A stretch of DNA of 64,000 bases from Phragmites australis (lineage: Eukaryota > Streptophyta > Magnoliopsida > Poales > Poaceae), in assembly GCF_958298935.1 (NCBI RefSeq), contig NC_084936.1, positions 5,897,501-5,961,500 of the forward strand, in the 5' to 3' direction. This document shows positions 34,870-47,396 of this stretch, one piece after another. The notes beneath the pieces were generated by a model, which did no database searches, had not been told where the DNA came from, and saw only the letters and a program-made list of their open reading frames with translations. Positions within the stretch are counted from its first letter, which is position 1. Each line of letters opens with the position of its first letter. The translations under genes were made by a program, and so were the position numbers.

Positions 34870-35805
34870 CTAAACCTCCATCCGAACTTTACAAAGATAT
34901 ACATCGATGTGATCTCCAACTGATGATATCCTGACCTCATAGTTTCCTAGTCCTCCTTCCTTTGAAGTAATACCTAGGAACAAATCCAGTATATTGCTCT
35001 GTAAATAACCTGCATAGGAGAGGATGTATTGACCTTGTCAAAAAGCGTGTCATTCCGGCTAAGCCAGATTGCCCAACAGATAACTACGGCTCCCACCAAA
35101 ATTTATTTTCTTACCATCATACTAAAATTATTTAGTCATGAAACAAACATGTGAGATACGCTAGTCGAGAGTAGTATGACGTAGGTGATGTGAGCTATCC
35201 TCCAAATAAATTTGGCCATATTACAATAGAATAAAAGATGTTGAATAGTCTCATTTGAACTAAAAAACAACACTTTTCATTCCCTGCAAATTTCTTCTTA
35301 TTAAATTGTCTTTTGTTAGTATTATATCTTTGTGTAAGTACCACAATTTTTTTATCTTTAAAGGAACTTTCAGACTCCATAGGTATCGGTTATTGTCTAT
35401 TGTGTTGCTATCTAGCACCGCTCTGTACCTAGATTGTACTGAGAGCTGACCACTTTGATGTAAAACCCATCTAAAAAGATCCGACTCGCTCCTCATTTAG
35501 ATCAACCTCCGCAATCTTAGCTAAAAGATCTTGCCATGTCTCAAGCTTATCCCCACCAAAATTCTATGAAAAGATATATTAGGAGGATCATAACTTAGAA
35601 CTTTCATTACAATATCATGTTTCTTATGTGCAATATTATACAAAGTTGAGTACTGCTCTTGCAAAGTGGTTGTTCCTAACCACCTATTTTTCCGAAATCT
35701 TATTTGAGTACCATTACCTAATCGAAAATTCCCAAAGCTCAGGAATAGATCCTTGACACTCATTAATCCTGACCAGAATTGTGAGTCACCAGATTTTTTA
35801 TCCAA
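34870..35805 (-). pseudogene. LINE (non-LTR retrotransposon) 3' part, zf-RVT region
   Basis: Minus-strand frames give the C-terminal region of plant LINE polyproteins. First (…GDSQFWSGLMSVKDLFLSFGNF…, …GNGTQIRFRKNRWLG…), then the zinc-binding zf-RVT block (…FRWVLHQSGQLSVQSRYRAV…, …LWSLKVPLKIKKLW…, …NETIQHLFFYCNMAKF…). Past it, at 34.9-35.1 kb, the tail motif (…ICWAIWLSRND…) can still be read. Stops and shifts occur at about 35520, 35260 and 35100. The reverse transcriptase core is absent, typical of 5'-truncated or rearranged LINE copies. Confidence 0.8.
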
Positions 35806-37279
35806 TTGAGCAATAGTTTCGTTACCAAATGTTTTTTTCTAATTAATTGTTGCCATATCCCATCCTCATTAATTAGTTTAAAGAGCAATAGTTCTGAACT
35901 ACATCAGTTGACTAGCTGCTTTGTTTGCTCCAGAGGAGCTAATAAGGTTTTCACCGAACACCTTGTGTTCAGGAAAAACACAGCACCTGTGCTTCAAACT
36001 AACACACTACAAGCTGTGCAATTTTCAATAACAATATACTTGATGCAATTTAGCTCACCACAACATCAATCCCATCATCTCCACATCAACACAAGGAACA
36101 CATGTATGTGCTGCATATCTCTGTTTTACGTGCACAAATCAGTAATTCAGAACAAGCGAATGAACTTGTCTGTTTCAACATGCATTAGTGCGGCCATGTT
36201 CTACGCTATTGCCGGTAGCGTACACTCGGCTTCACCATGAAATGCAGAGCTCAATGGTACGCAATCGGAGCGCCAAAATTAAGGAAAAATTAAACATTTT
36301 CGCAGTAATCAGAACCAAAATTAATTGGATTTCACGAACCGTCGGCGGGCGGCGCTGCGTCGGGCGTTGGGCGGCGATGGCGCGCTGCGTCAGGCGGCGC
36401 TGCGTCGAGCCGTGGAAAGTCGAGCGTCATGTGGTGCGCTCCAGGCGACGCGACGTCGAGGGCTCCAGGCGGTGCGGTGTGCCAGCGTCGAGGGCTGGAG
36501 GCGACGGCGGCTAAGCCGTGAGGATGCGCTGGTGCATTGCAGTCCGCGCAAAGAAAATCACCTTGGGCTCAGCTGGGGCTTTCCATATCCTTGACAGGCT
36601 AAAAGGTTTCTGGGCGCCAACGAACCAGTGGCATGTTCAATCTTCCTGTGAAATTGCATATGCCACTGTGGCGATACACAAAGGGATTAAGGAAATGGAA
36701 GCGCATTTGATACTATTATACCCGTAGTAGGGGTGGCCGCGCCGGCGGCGAGCCCCGTCACGACTAGAGAAGCAGAAGCCAGCCCCAGGACTTGAATGCT
36801 CCGGCGACCTCGTCCTGGCCGACCGCTGCGACCAGACCACCGTCCCTGTCCTCATCACGATTGACATGTGTAGATTTGTCAGGTCTTTTTGGTAATGCTT
36901 ATATTGAAAGCACATGTAGCTCTGCTGGATTCCCAGCTTACAAGTCGTGGCGTTCCAATAAGAAGTCGATCGTGAACTGTCAACACCCGCGCGGTCACTT
37001 TCATACACAAATGTTGGGCGCCCAAAATTTTGCTGGCCTGCTGACCTTCTATGTCGGGCTCCTACGTCGTGGAGGGTTACCTGGTGCTTACATACCTTGT
37101 TGCATTTTTTCTGTTTAACCCTGCTAATAAATATTTGGTTACTAGCCTGGCTTATTCAACACTTGCTTTCCCACCAAAGATTTCAAGGAAGTCTTCGTCG
37201 CATATCGGCTTTTACTAGTGTTTTACTCAAGTATAGCTATGGCATTCTCAGTTCACCTGTATATTCAACAAATAAATGC
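35806..37279. other. Intergenic with a GC-rich patch, no gene recognised
   Basis: 36335-36520 is strongly GC-rich with GGCGGCGCTGCGTC-type repeated words. 36890-37220 is the second copy of the dispersed repeat found at 33.4-34.0 kb and, in part, at 24.46-24.50 kb. Frames lack recognisable domains. Confidence 0.5.
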
Positions 37280-37296
37280 AAGTTCCATCTATCAAT

Positions 37297-37496
37297 GCGA
37301 ATGAGCGGTCTGCTCGACGGTAACAGCTCCAGGTGTGAGCGTTACCGGCAGGGGTTCAAGCCCCTGCTCGCGCGGCCAAGCGCATGCTCAGTGGTGGACG
37401 TTGTGGCAGCGCCTCACGTGCCCGCAGTCGGGTTTTAGGTGATGCAGGTGCCATTTGTAGGGTAGCGTGTGTGCGCGTGCGTTTGTACTTAAAAAA
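37297..37496 (+). mobile_element. tRNA-derived SINE
   Basis: A ~200-bp element with an internal RNA polymerase III B box, GGTTCAAGCCC at 37353-37363, which has the form of a tRNA T-arm. It ends with a short A run. It is flanked by a perfect 17-bp target duplication, AAGTTCCATCTATCAAT, at 37280-37296 and 37497-37513. There is no coding content. The A box is not clear by eye. Confidence 0.85.
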
Positions 37497-37513
37497 AAGT
37501 TCCATCTATCAAT

Positions 37514-38479
37514 ATATATGGTCTTCGACCATCAATAATGATATTTTCTTAGAATTTGGATACTTGATCGCTCTCATGCAAAACTGTGCATGAAACTTTT
37601 ATCTCTCACAGCTCCTAAGTGATAAAAGAAAGAAGAACTCGTCTTTAGACCCGACCCTGGGGCAGGGCAGCAGGAGCGATCGCTCTGCCCCCCACCCCCC
37701 GAAAGCCATGGCCTCAAGCCCATGTACGCATACTAAGCCCAACTCTGTAATTTTGGAAGTTTAGACCATTAGTCCACATCATTAATTTGGATTATAGGAG
37801 CCTAAGTCACATTAATTCATGTTCCTTCCTCTTATTCCACCGGTAGTGTCGCATCGGAGCATAGCTCTTCTTCTCACGGAGCAAGGTTTCTCATGGTCTC
37901 CAAGGTAGATCTTTGCCCACATCAAAAACAAAAAAGGACTGCTCTTCTCTGTCACGACAAAGGATCAACCTGCCTCTAATTCCACCAATTTGCAACAAAT
38001 TTGCTTCAAAACTCCGCATACAAGCATTTTATGCATGATATGTTTTTCTTGATTTTTCCTTCTTTGCTTCACTGTTAAATACCATTGCAAAGTAACATGG
38101 GTACTAGAAATTAGACATCAAAACCTTTATTATAACTTTAAATTTGATTTCTTTTGGCTAAAGACCTCGATTAGTTGACAGAGGGTTCATAGAAAGATAT
38201 TAGGGTATTCTACATGGTCACGATGATTTGTAACATTTTCTTTTAGTTGATTCGACTCTAGAATAGTTTTTTATTTTCTAAAGGTCATATGCTTAAAGAA
38301 TTATATGTAGTTTTTTTGTGCTCATGATACACGCAACGTTAACTTTGTGGTAAAAATAAAATATGTGTTAATATATGGTATCAAGTTATGTCTCACCCCA
38401 ACGTCTCCGAAAGGTTAGAACCGGCCCTCCTCGTCTTCTTTCTTTTTTGATTACCTTCCTCCTAGCCACTATCCTATCA
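37514..38479. other. Intergenic, no gene recognised
   Basis: AT-rich apart from a C-rich patch at 37650-37710. No repeat or gene was identified. Confidence 0.5.
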
Positions 38480-38580
38480 GCTTCCCTTAAACCCATCCTT
38501 TGTAAGTAGTGAAGTTAGAGGTTTGCTGATCAATCCATAATTACTGAACAATTTTCTATAATATCTACATGAAGGAAAAC
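38480..38580 (-). pseudogene. Tiny Ty3/Gypsy reverse-transcriptase fragment
   Basis: About 33 codons on the minus strand (…[20 protein letters not shown]…) resemble the conserved block just after the Gypsy RT core. The fragment ends at the position where the Helitron coding sequence begins (38583, other strand). It is too short for family assignment. Confidence 0.5.
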
Positions 38581-38582
38581 AG

Positions 38583-40957
38583 GTCAGAAATGAAGACGCA
38601 CTGTTCAATCCCACAACAAAAACTATCGATGAGGTCAAAGAGTATTTAGATTGTCGGTATATTTGTGAGCAGGATGCGTGTTGGCGCATTTTTGGCTATG
38701 ATATACATGCGCATGTTCCACCTGTAGAGAGACTGCCTGTCCATTTACCTAACGAGAACTATGTCACCTATAGAGAAACAGACAACTTGTCTAACATTAT
38801 TGGAAACGACCGATTTAAGCAAACCATGCTGACTGAGTGGTTCATTGCTAATCAGAGATACCCACAAGGCCATACCATGACTTACTGTGAATTCCCCGCT
38901 AAATTTACATGGGATGACACAGATAGAATGTGGCGTGAAAGGCTCCATGGTTATAAGATAGGCCAACTATACTTTGTGCACCCAAGTGCTGGTGAATGTT
39001 ATTTCCTACGAATGTTGCTAATGATTGTGAGAGGAGAAAAGAGCTACGAAGATCTGAGGACCTACAACAAAATAGTTTATAGAACTTTCAAGGAAGCGTG
39101 TGCTGCCCGTGGTCTTCTAGGCGACGATTCTGAATGGCTTGCTGCTTTTAACGAGGCTTCTACATGGGGTTACTCCAGCCAGCTTAGACAGCTTTTTGTC
39201 ACTATGCTTCTATTTTGTGATATCAAAGATGAATATTCTTTTTTTGAAAACATATGGGTCTACTTGGGAGACGATATCCAGCGTCGTATGAGCCAAGTTG
39301 TGCGTAATCAGAATTTCGTTCTTCCTTTAAATGAATTAAAAGACATGGTGCCTGATGAGATCTCTCTATTATTTAGTAGACGTGGTTCAAATATAGAAGA
39401 TTTCAACCTTCCTGCTAAAACCGACCACAATTCAGCGTTTTGTTCAAACAGATTGATAGATGATGAAATGTCTTACAATCTGCCTGAACTGGAGATAGAA
39501 GCTACATCATTGTATAACCGTTTAAACCCTGAAAAACTACGGGCTTTCACAGAGATTGTTACATGTGTCTCTAATGACAAACCTGGGTTTTTCTTTGTTT
39601 CTGGTTTTGGTGGCACTGGTAAAACTTTTCTATGGAATGCAATTGTTACATCTTTAAGAGCACAAGCAAGGATAGTCCTCACTGTTGCATCCTCTGGTGT
39701 AGCTGCTCTTCTTTTACCAGGTGGTCGAACTGCACATTCCTGTTTTAAAATCCCACTTAGTATTGACTCTACTACAGTTTGAGATATCAAACGAGGCACC
39801 ATGCTAGCTGATTTAATTACTAAGACATCGTTAGTAATCTGGGATGAAGCTCTTATGACACATAGAAAATGTTTTGAGACATCATATCTGTTGACACCCC
39901 TGACGCAACCAACATTGTCTTCAGTGGTAAAGTTGTCGTGCTCAGTGGTGATTTAAGACAGATCCTTCCTCTCATAGAAGGTGGCACTAGAGCTGAAATA
40001 GTAAATGCTTCGATTACTAATTCTCCATTATGGCACCATGTAAAAGTACTCACACTTCAGACTAATATGAGATTATTCTCTCCTGATCTTAGTCATGATG
40101 CTCAGTCTGAGATCGCTCAGTTTAGCAAATGGGTGCATGACCTTGGTGAGGGAAAACTACGTACTGATACACACGGTGCTGATACTGAACCAGTCTGGAT
40201 AGATATACCACCTGATTTATTTATCCATACTGATCATGATCGAATTGCTTCGATTGTTTCTTCTGTCTACCCAAATTTCAAATCAAACTTTGCTGATCCA
40301 TCGTATTTATGTAGACGTGCTGTATTAACCCCAACAAATGAAATTGCAGATGAAGTAAATTTGTTTGTGTTAATGCTCGTACCAGGCGATGAAAAGGAAT
40401 ACTTAAGTTGTGATACAATCTGTAAATCGACAGACACATTCGGAGATGCAGATTTACTATATCCTGTCGAGTTCCTCAACTCGCTTAAACTAGCTAATTT
40501 CCCACAGCATCGTCTTGTTCTTAAAAAAAAATGTACCTATTATGTTATTACGTAATCTTAGCCAAACAGAAGGGTTGTGCAATGGAACACGACTCATAAT
40601 TACAAACCTTGGTGACTTAGTGATTGAAGCGGTTATTATCACAGGGACAAATACATGCCAGACTGTTTATATTCCTAGGATAGTGCTGTCATCACAAAAA
40701 AAAACAAAATGCCATTTACATTGCAGCGCCGTCAGTTCCCTATTAAAGTGTGTTATGCTATGACTATAAATAAGAGCCAAGGCCAATCGCTAGATAATGT
40801 TGGTGCCTACCTAAAGAGCCCCGTATTTACGCATGGCCAACTATATGTAGCCGTCTCTCGAGTGACGTCAAGAAAAGGCCTTACAATTCTAATTGAAAAT
40901 GAAGATGGTTCCTGTGGCTCCAAAACTAAGAACATAGTCTACACATCTTTGCAGTAG
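38583..40957 (+). pseudogene. Helitron Pif1-like helicase, decayed
   Basis: From 38583 an open frame runs to 39780. It includes a conserved N-terminal block (…[19 protein letters not shown]…) and the Walker A motif GFGGTGKT at about 39607-39630. A TGA at 39780-39782 interrupts it where a Cys codon is expected. Walker B-like VIWDEA follows. A small deletion near 39880 shifts the frame into …VVVLSGDLRQILPLIEGG…. Further shifts occur at two A runs (about 40524 and 40697) before the C-terminal helicase motif …[12 protein letters not shown]…[11 protein letters not shown]… and a stop at 40957. Intact proteins unwind DNA for rolling-circle transposition. This copy is inactive, and the Rep domain is absent. 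Confidence 0.9.
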
Positions 40958-41334
40958 TTTCCTTCCCTTTATTATACGCTGTATGTACTTCCAGTATGTC
41001 CATAATCCTTTTTACCCCTTCATCTACCCCTTCATCTATGATGCATATACATTTACCTTTCGCTTTTCAATATTGTACCCCTCCATTAACCTAGGTCCCT
41101 ACATGTATACTCTCTTTTTGCGTAATTCAGATTTTTCATATTGACAAATTCTTCAATTCTGTACCTATTGGCTATTTTCCCACACTCTTCTCCAGAAAGG
41201 GGGCAAAAAAAAACTCTTTATTATCCTGTTTCTATTTTTCCATCTCCTTGGTTCTCTTGATTCCCTATGGCAGCGCATGGTGCTGATCATCCTATGCTAC
41301 CTATTTAGTTTTACCTTTGTATATCCAAGAACAT

Positions 41335-44275
41335 ATGTCAACCTCTATGCTCAAAGATATACACCCCCGGAGTAGACACTGGGTTGTCTGTACCCGAGTC
41401 TCAAGCATGTGGGAATATCGTGGAGGATCTGATGATGGTGATGTACGACATATTGACCTTGTGCTCTTGGATGCTGAGGTAGTACACACTTAACCTGCTT
41501 TGTTATTACAGATGTATACTCCGTTTACCATTCGTTGCTCCCTATTTGCTATTCTAATTATGTATCTTTCACCTGTTTTAGGGGACTACTATGTATGCTG
41601 AAATTGCCTCGGACAATATCAAAGACAAGAAAGCTTTGCTCGCTGAAGGGAAGGTATACACCCTAAAGGGATTCAGGGTGCTCAAATCAAAACCCTCTTA
41701 CAAACCCGTTGACTCACAATTTATGATCGAAATTACCTGTCATACCTTGATTGAAGAGAACAGTGGCCACCAATCTACCATTCCACTATACACCTATAGT
41801 CTAACGCGATTCTCTGATTTGCCTACGCTTGTTGGGGAGACCAGGCACTTTATTGGTACATACCTATTTCAGTATCTATTTATCACTTGCTTCCTACACC
41901 GCTAATTACCCAACATTCCGCTGCTATTCTCCTCAATCCTTCCTTTTATCTTGCAGATGTTATTGGTTTAATCACTGAGGTTGCTGATACAACCACAGTC
42001 CAGCTAGCTAATCAAAGCAGACCCACAACCCAAAGGGCTATCACATTGAGAGACAACAGGTAAACTATAATCTGCATTCGTTTCTCCATCACAGCTATCT
42101 TCTCCTACTGTTCAAACCAAATTTTTAATAGTCCTCTAAAGTTCTTCAGTTCTGATTTATCCCGTTTGATTTTAGCAACTATGAGATTAAACTGTATCTT
42201 TGGGGACAGAGAGCTTATGAATTTAATGCTGATGAAATATACACAATTGACCAAAAAGAACCAGTTGTGGCTATCTTTATTGGAGTTCTTATGAAATCTT
42301 ACAGAGGTCTACCCCTTAACAACTTTCCATTGTTCTGTCTTCATATCCCATTATCATACCCTTTTTTACAAAAAACTTAATACCATGTATGTGATTTCCC
42401 ATTATAGGCGAACATTTGCTAAGTGGTAATACAACTTGCCGGTGGTACATAAATCCTAATGTCCCTGAAGCTCACACTGTCCTAGCAAAGTATTGTTTAC
42501 CTACCATACTCATACCTCTTTTATTTCATACTATTCCATATTCTGCTATTTATTCTTTTATGCAACTACGTTCTCCTCAATTAATTACTTCATTCCTCCT
42601 CTACACACCAATAGCCTCCACGGTAGTTTCCAGCCTGTGCAATGTGCCGCAATAGATCAGCAGCTTGCTATTCCCCAGCTGCCAGCTACTGAACCAGAAC
42701 AGAAAACCTTGGAAGAGATGTTTAGTATCAGTCCATACGACTTCCCAGTTAAGTATACTACCAGTTTTACCTTCAATTGATCATTCAGTGCCTTATCCAA
42801 CATGTACTACAACACGATTCATTACCATATCTTTTATTGCAGCCTCAAGGCTTCCGGTGCACCATTACTATTTCCCGGATCGATCCATCTATATCCTAGT
42901 TTTTTGCATCATGCAATCGTTGCAGCAAAACTGCGCTTCCTGACGGGACTGGATACAAATGTCCACATTGCAACTGCACAGGGTCTAAATTCAAGTAATG
43001 CTTCCTTACTATACAGATGTACACCTTCTACCAATTTTGCATACCATATTTGAATAATATAGTGTACACATGCATTCACTCATACCATATCTTTACTACA
43101 GATATAAGATATGCTTAATAGGAACTGATGGCACAGATGAAGCAGAATTTGTCCTCTTTGGTGACATGGGCCGTTGCCTTGTTCATAAAGACGTGAAGGT
43201 ATTACTCAGATCTTGTCGCTCCATTGACACAATTCCAAGCGAAATAGCCTCGCTGGTTTCGCAAAAATACCAGTTCACAGTGAACGTCACCAGGAAATGT
43301 TTCGAGAAACCCCAGCGATCATACGAAGTGAAACACATTAATTGTGCATACGGTCGGCAAACTACCGTTCCAACAATCAGGAGGTCCACCAGTTTATCCC
43401 TTCATGACAAACAAAAATCAGTTTTAGCAATTGGATGCTCATCTGATTTTTCAGAATCACACAAAAATCTGCAGGATGAGATTTCTGAATTATCTGAGGT
43501 ACTTAAATCCCTAAATCCTTAATCTTTTCTATTCACCTGGTTACCTCCTATTTTTGTATCTTATCATGTGCCTTCTACTAATATTTGCTTTGCTTTCTCT
43601 AGCACAACATCAAGCATACTCCACCACCAGCAACCTCCCCAAATGTTGCCACCCTGAAAAACAAGCAACCTCCTCCGTAAGTACATTAAGCATATTCTAC
43701 TCTTTGGAATACCTACTCGCTTACTCTACACTTTACCATCGTTCTGTTTTTCCATGTCCCAAGATCTACTGATCACCCTATTGATGCCAAAGAAAACAGA
43801 GATGTACGTAGGCGTTTACCCTTGCATACAGATACAAGTGGTCAGGTTAATTATACTTCACTCAGTTCCTTCATTCCCTTGACATCTACGTCTAAATATC
43901 TTTTGTTTTCAGCAAATGTGTACAGACCCAGCCACTACCAGCCTAATTATACTTATGATAGTTTACTTACTGGCTATCCAAATATCTAAATGTCATTATT
44001 TCCCTTTCAAAATAACCTGCGTTTTACTGTAGGATACATCCAAACACATTCTCCCTGATGCTGATAGTCTGGAAACCCATTTACACCCTACCACTAGGTC
44101 AGTTCTCTCCAAAACTCTCAATAATTACTACCCTCACAGTTTATATTATAAACTATTTAAACCTGTTATTTTACATCTTGACCATTCAGTCCTTACTTTC
44201 TTTATCTTAAGATCCACACTTCGTTCCCATGCTGCTGCTCATTCTGATGTTCCCCACGGTGATCCCTCAACTTAA
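41335..44275 (+). pseudogene. RPA1-like single-strand DNA-binding protein of the Helitron, one premature stop
   Basis: Twelve exons can be placed, with GT-AG borders and consistent phases: 41335-41478, 41582-41855, 41957-42059, 42176-42306, 42408-42489, 42615-42747, 42843-42994, 43102-43498, 43603-43676, 43764-43845, 44033-44097 and 44212-44275. They total 1,701 bp (567 codons). The product has RPA70-type OB folds (…HWVVCTRVSSMWEYRG…, …VIGLITEVADTTTVQL…, …YEIKLYLWGQRA…). A zinc ribbon follows (CNRC…YKCPHC), then the last OB fold (…DEAEFVLFGDMGRCLVHKDV…). A single in-frame TAG at 42897-42899 (codon 308) falls just before the zinc ribbon, where related proteins carry Trp. Everything else is open. 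Such proteins are thought to coat single-stranded Helitron DNA. Confidence 0.85.
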
Positions 44276-47200
44276 CAGAGGTTCCCAAGCTTCCTCAAAG
44301 AAATAGCTACCTCTAGGTCCTCTTGCTTTCAACACCTTCACTGCTGCTATTAATCCTACCTTTACTACTTCTATTACTTCTACTCTTCTAATACCTGCTC
44401 TTCTTTCTTACTGATTCTTTGTTATTATTCCAGATTGACAAACCCTGCCTCTGGATTTTTTTGTACCAATATGGATAGCTCAAGACTTCACAACACAGGA
44501 ATCTACCTTGGTTCCTTCCTGGTTGTGGCAGAAAACTTAATAGCCTACACTTTTATTTTGATGTGAATATGACTCTAGCCTCAAACCTGCTGCCGATGAA
44601 CCTCTGTACATATAATCGTCGTAGACATTACCCCTCCACTATAGCACCTCCTGCCTGTGTGATGCATCTCGTCCTCTAAGCACACTCACCCCCTTTTCAA
44701 CAATAACAGTTGTAAATACCTGGTCAACCTACTATAAGTGCTTTTGCTGTACGTTCTTAGATTACTGCAATACGTTTCATTTTATTACCTTCAACCAAGA
44801 AGATTAGCCAGTCATGCCACTTACTTTTTATCATAGTGCTAAGACAACCATGATACTGATAGAATACCGCCTTCACCTTTCAGCCAAATCCCACATTGGA
44901 TTTCCAACTGCTACTTCTCAGATTTTTCCCTACCACTATAGTATACACTTCTTTCTTTAATTATACACTCTTTTTTGCACGGCATACTCCCGTATTTGTC
45001 TGTTACTTCTAACGTTCTTTACCACTGCTTACTAACACATAAGTTCGCTCAACCAATCCCCTCTCTTCACCTCCTGTATCTTGCCATCTAAAAACATACG
45101 ATCCTCCCTTTTATCGCCGAACGCCACTACATATTTAATGTGCCACTATACCAACATCTATTATCGTTAATACGATTGCTCTATTTACTGCTTTCCTACC
45201 TTCTAACGTAGCCTCTGTTCTCCTTTAGCATTCCACCATTATCCACCAGACGAAAAAACAAACACTCGGTAATAAATAGTAGGCTAACCAAGCAATATAT
45301 ATATACACACAAATTCAGAACATATACTTCCCACCTTTAGTAAACAGTGAGAACCCTGCACCTTCTCAGGATGTATCTTTCTTACTAGCGGTTGGTAATC
45401 AACATTATGCTTTCACATATTAAACACCTGATACAATCTCTGCGGAATTCATCTCATGCCTCCTTTGCAAAGATAAAGCAGTTTCGCCAAGCATATTCTG
45501 ATCTTTATGCATATTCAATTACAAACGCTAACTCTGTTGACCCACAGAACACAGGTTAGTTTTCTTCCTTTCTATGTTTTACCTACCCCTTTACATGCCT
45601 TTCGTCAACCATTTACATTTACTGCTTTTCAGCTTACATTATATATATGATCACACACAAAAAATATACCTATATATGCAGATCTCCTTGACATGACCGT
45701 AATCACTCTCTCCCCAAAGTTTATGCTTAATCAGATGATGATTGCAGCTCAATTTCCCATGCCAAAATACACTGACAGCAGTGCGTGGTGCAAGTGGATG
45801 CGTCGCGTCCGCATACGGGCCTGGCCATGCCGTAAATCGCGATCATCTATCCCCCATGGGACCAGGTGTACCGGCTTACCGCTGTCCTAAGCCTGGCACA
45901 CGGTATATGTATCTTGAACTTCGCGGTGGGCGATCATCTATATCACGGTAAAGTATATCTTGAAGGATACGGATTCTCTGATTTACTGTACACCCATTGT
46001 CACATAGACTCGAGCCTCACGTGTTAACAGACGTGCAATACTCGATTGGCGTCCTATCTTCAAGGCATCAACATACGAAACTACCGAGATGACCGGTCGT
46101 TGAAATCTTTTTGCGTTACCTATGAACGAGCTTACAGTAACTTCTGATCTATTCAAGACTAATGTATTTTGCAAGAGGTTCTGCAATTCTGAGGTAACTT
46201 CACAGCCATACGTATTATCTCTTGTCAAACATATGGAGTCAGCCATGGAAGAAGTTGGCAGATGCCTTCAAACAGCATCAGCGATCTTCCATGACCATGG
46301 TGTTTGCCCATTTGGTTCAACAAACCAAGGATGATAACTTCATCATATTATCGCCGAATCCAATTACTACCGCATACATGTAAAATCTATGTATTATTCT
46401 ATGCGTGTTTAGTCCCCTAATCTGCATCCCAAACTTTATAATTCCACCGTACTGTAAATAAGCACTTTGTTGTACTTTTGAACACATCATCCTCCCTCTA
46501 TGATATATCTTAGTCCACCCTACAAAATTCATGATTCGCAATACCATACTTTTACAACTAGATACCATACAATATTGCTCCAACCAGCTACCTTCTCACT
46601 ACATAATCAATACCTACGTTACCATACTGATTATTACCACACTCAACCCCTCCTTTCTACTGGCACCGTTATTTGCTCGTGGCGCGCCAGTCTCCACTAA
46701 TAAGAATGATTGACCATGCTGCCTGCCAATGGCGGAGCATCCATAGAGATCAACTCTGCATATGCGCTACACCCAATAAAAACTCTCTAGATCCGCTACT
46801 AGTGTTTTTGCCTGCCTTATCTGGTCTTGCCCTTTCGGCCAATCTGAATATCTCTTAATGTTGGCTTGTCTAGAAGCATGTTGCCAACCAGTATTGAATT
46901 GAGCGTATATACATTGTTTCATTTTTCCTTAATGACCAGTTGAGTGTTGAGGTCAGAGAAGTATACTGTAGAGGCTTACACCATACTTTCGCCAAAGATT
47001 CAAAAGTTGGTATTGGATGAGCGTTGGATCGGAGTACACTAGTTCCCAGAGCTAACAAGGAGACTAGCTCATACAAAGGACGTATGCAGAACGAATGAAA
47101 TAAATAAATCAACGTATATTATATTAGATAACAGATGACCAGCCGAAGTAGATATAGATTATGTTCACTCATGAAATTAATATGTCTGAAAATCTAACGG

Positions 47201-47396
47201 CCGTTGAAGGCCAACCTCACACTCTCACATCGAGAGTGAATATCTTCCGGCAAAAAAAAAAAAAACCCCTACCCAAGCATGGAAGGATTAATCTATCCAT
47301 ATCAAGCAAGGTAGAACAGACTCGATCTAAAAGCCTAATTAACAAACTATACGTCTTCCATGCATGCAATGCAAATACTAGCTAGTTTTAATAACT
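44276..47396. other. Downstream Helitron or intergenic sequence, no gene recognised
   Basis: AT-rich with many short coding-like pieces. The best is 46140-46334 (…VFCKRFCNSEVTSQPYVLSL…), which has no domain I recognise. A GC-rich patch at 45.78-45.95 kb repeats CGATCATCTAT twice. It may include the Helitron 3' end and captured gene pieces, but no hairpin plus CTRR terminus was found. Confidence 0.4.

Larger units (their letters stand above)
38583..44275 (+). mobile_element. Helitron remnant (helicase and RPA-like genes), termini not found
   Basis: A Pif1-type Helitron helicase pseudogene is followed in the same direction by an RPA1-like gene, the gene pair typical of plant Helitrons. The 5' part with the HUH Rep domain is missing; the coding sequence starts abruptly at 38583 against a Gypsy fragment. 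No 5' TC end or 3' hairpin plus CTRR end was identified, so the true 3' limit may lie anywhere up to about 47 kb. Confidence 0.75.

Noticed and set aside
37318..37380. A tRNA gene (good T-arm, GGTTCAAGCCC)
   Set aside because: No acceptor stem or anticodon arm can be formed; the A run and 17-bp target duplication show it is a SINE.
46850..46880. Helitron 3' end at GTCTAG with a GCCAA…TTGGC stem
   Set aside because: The loop is about 18 nt and the stem only 5 bp, unlike the compact GC-rich hairpin about 10 nt before CTRR in known Helitrons.
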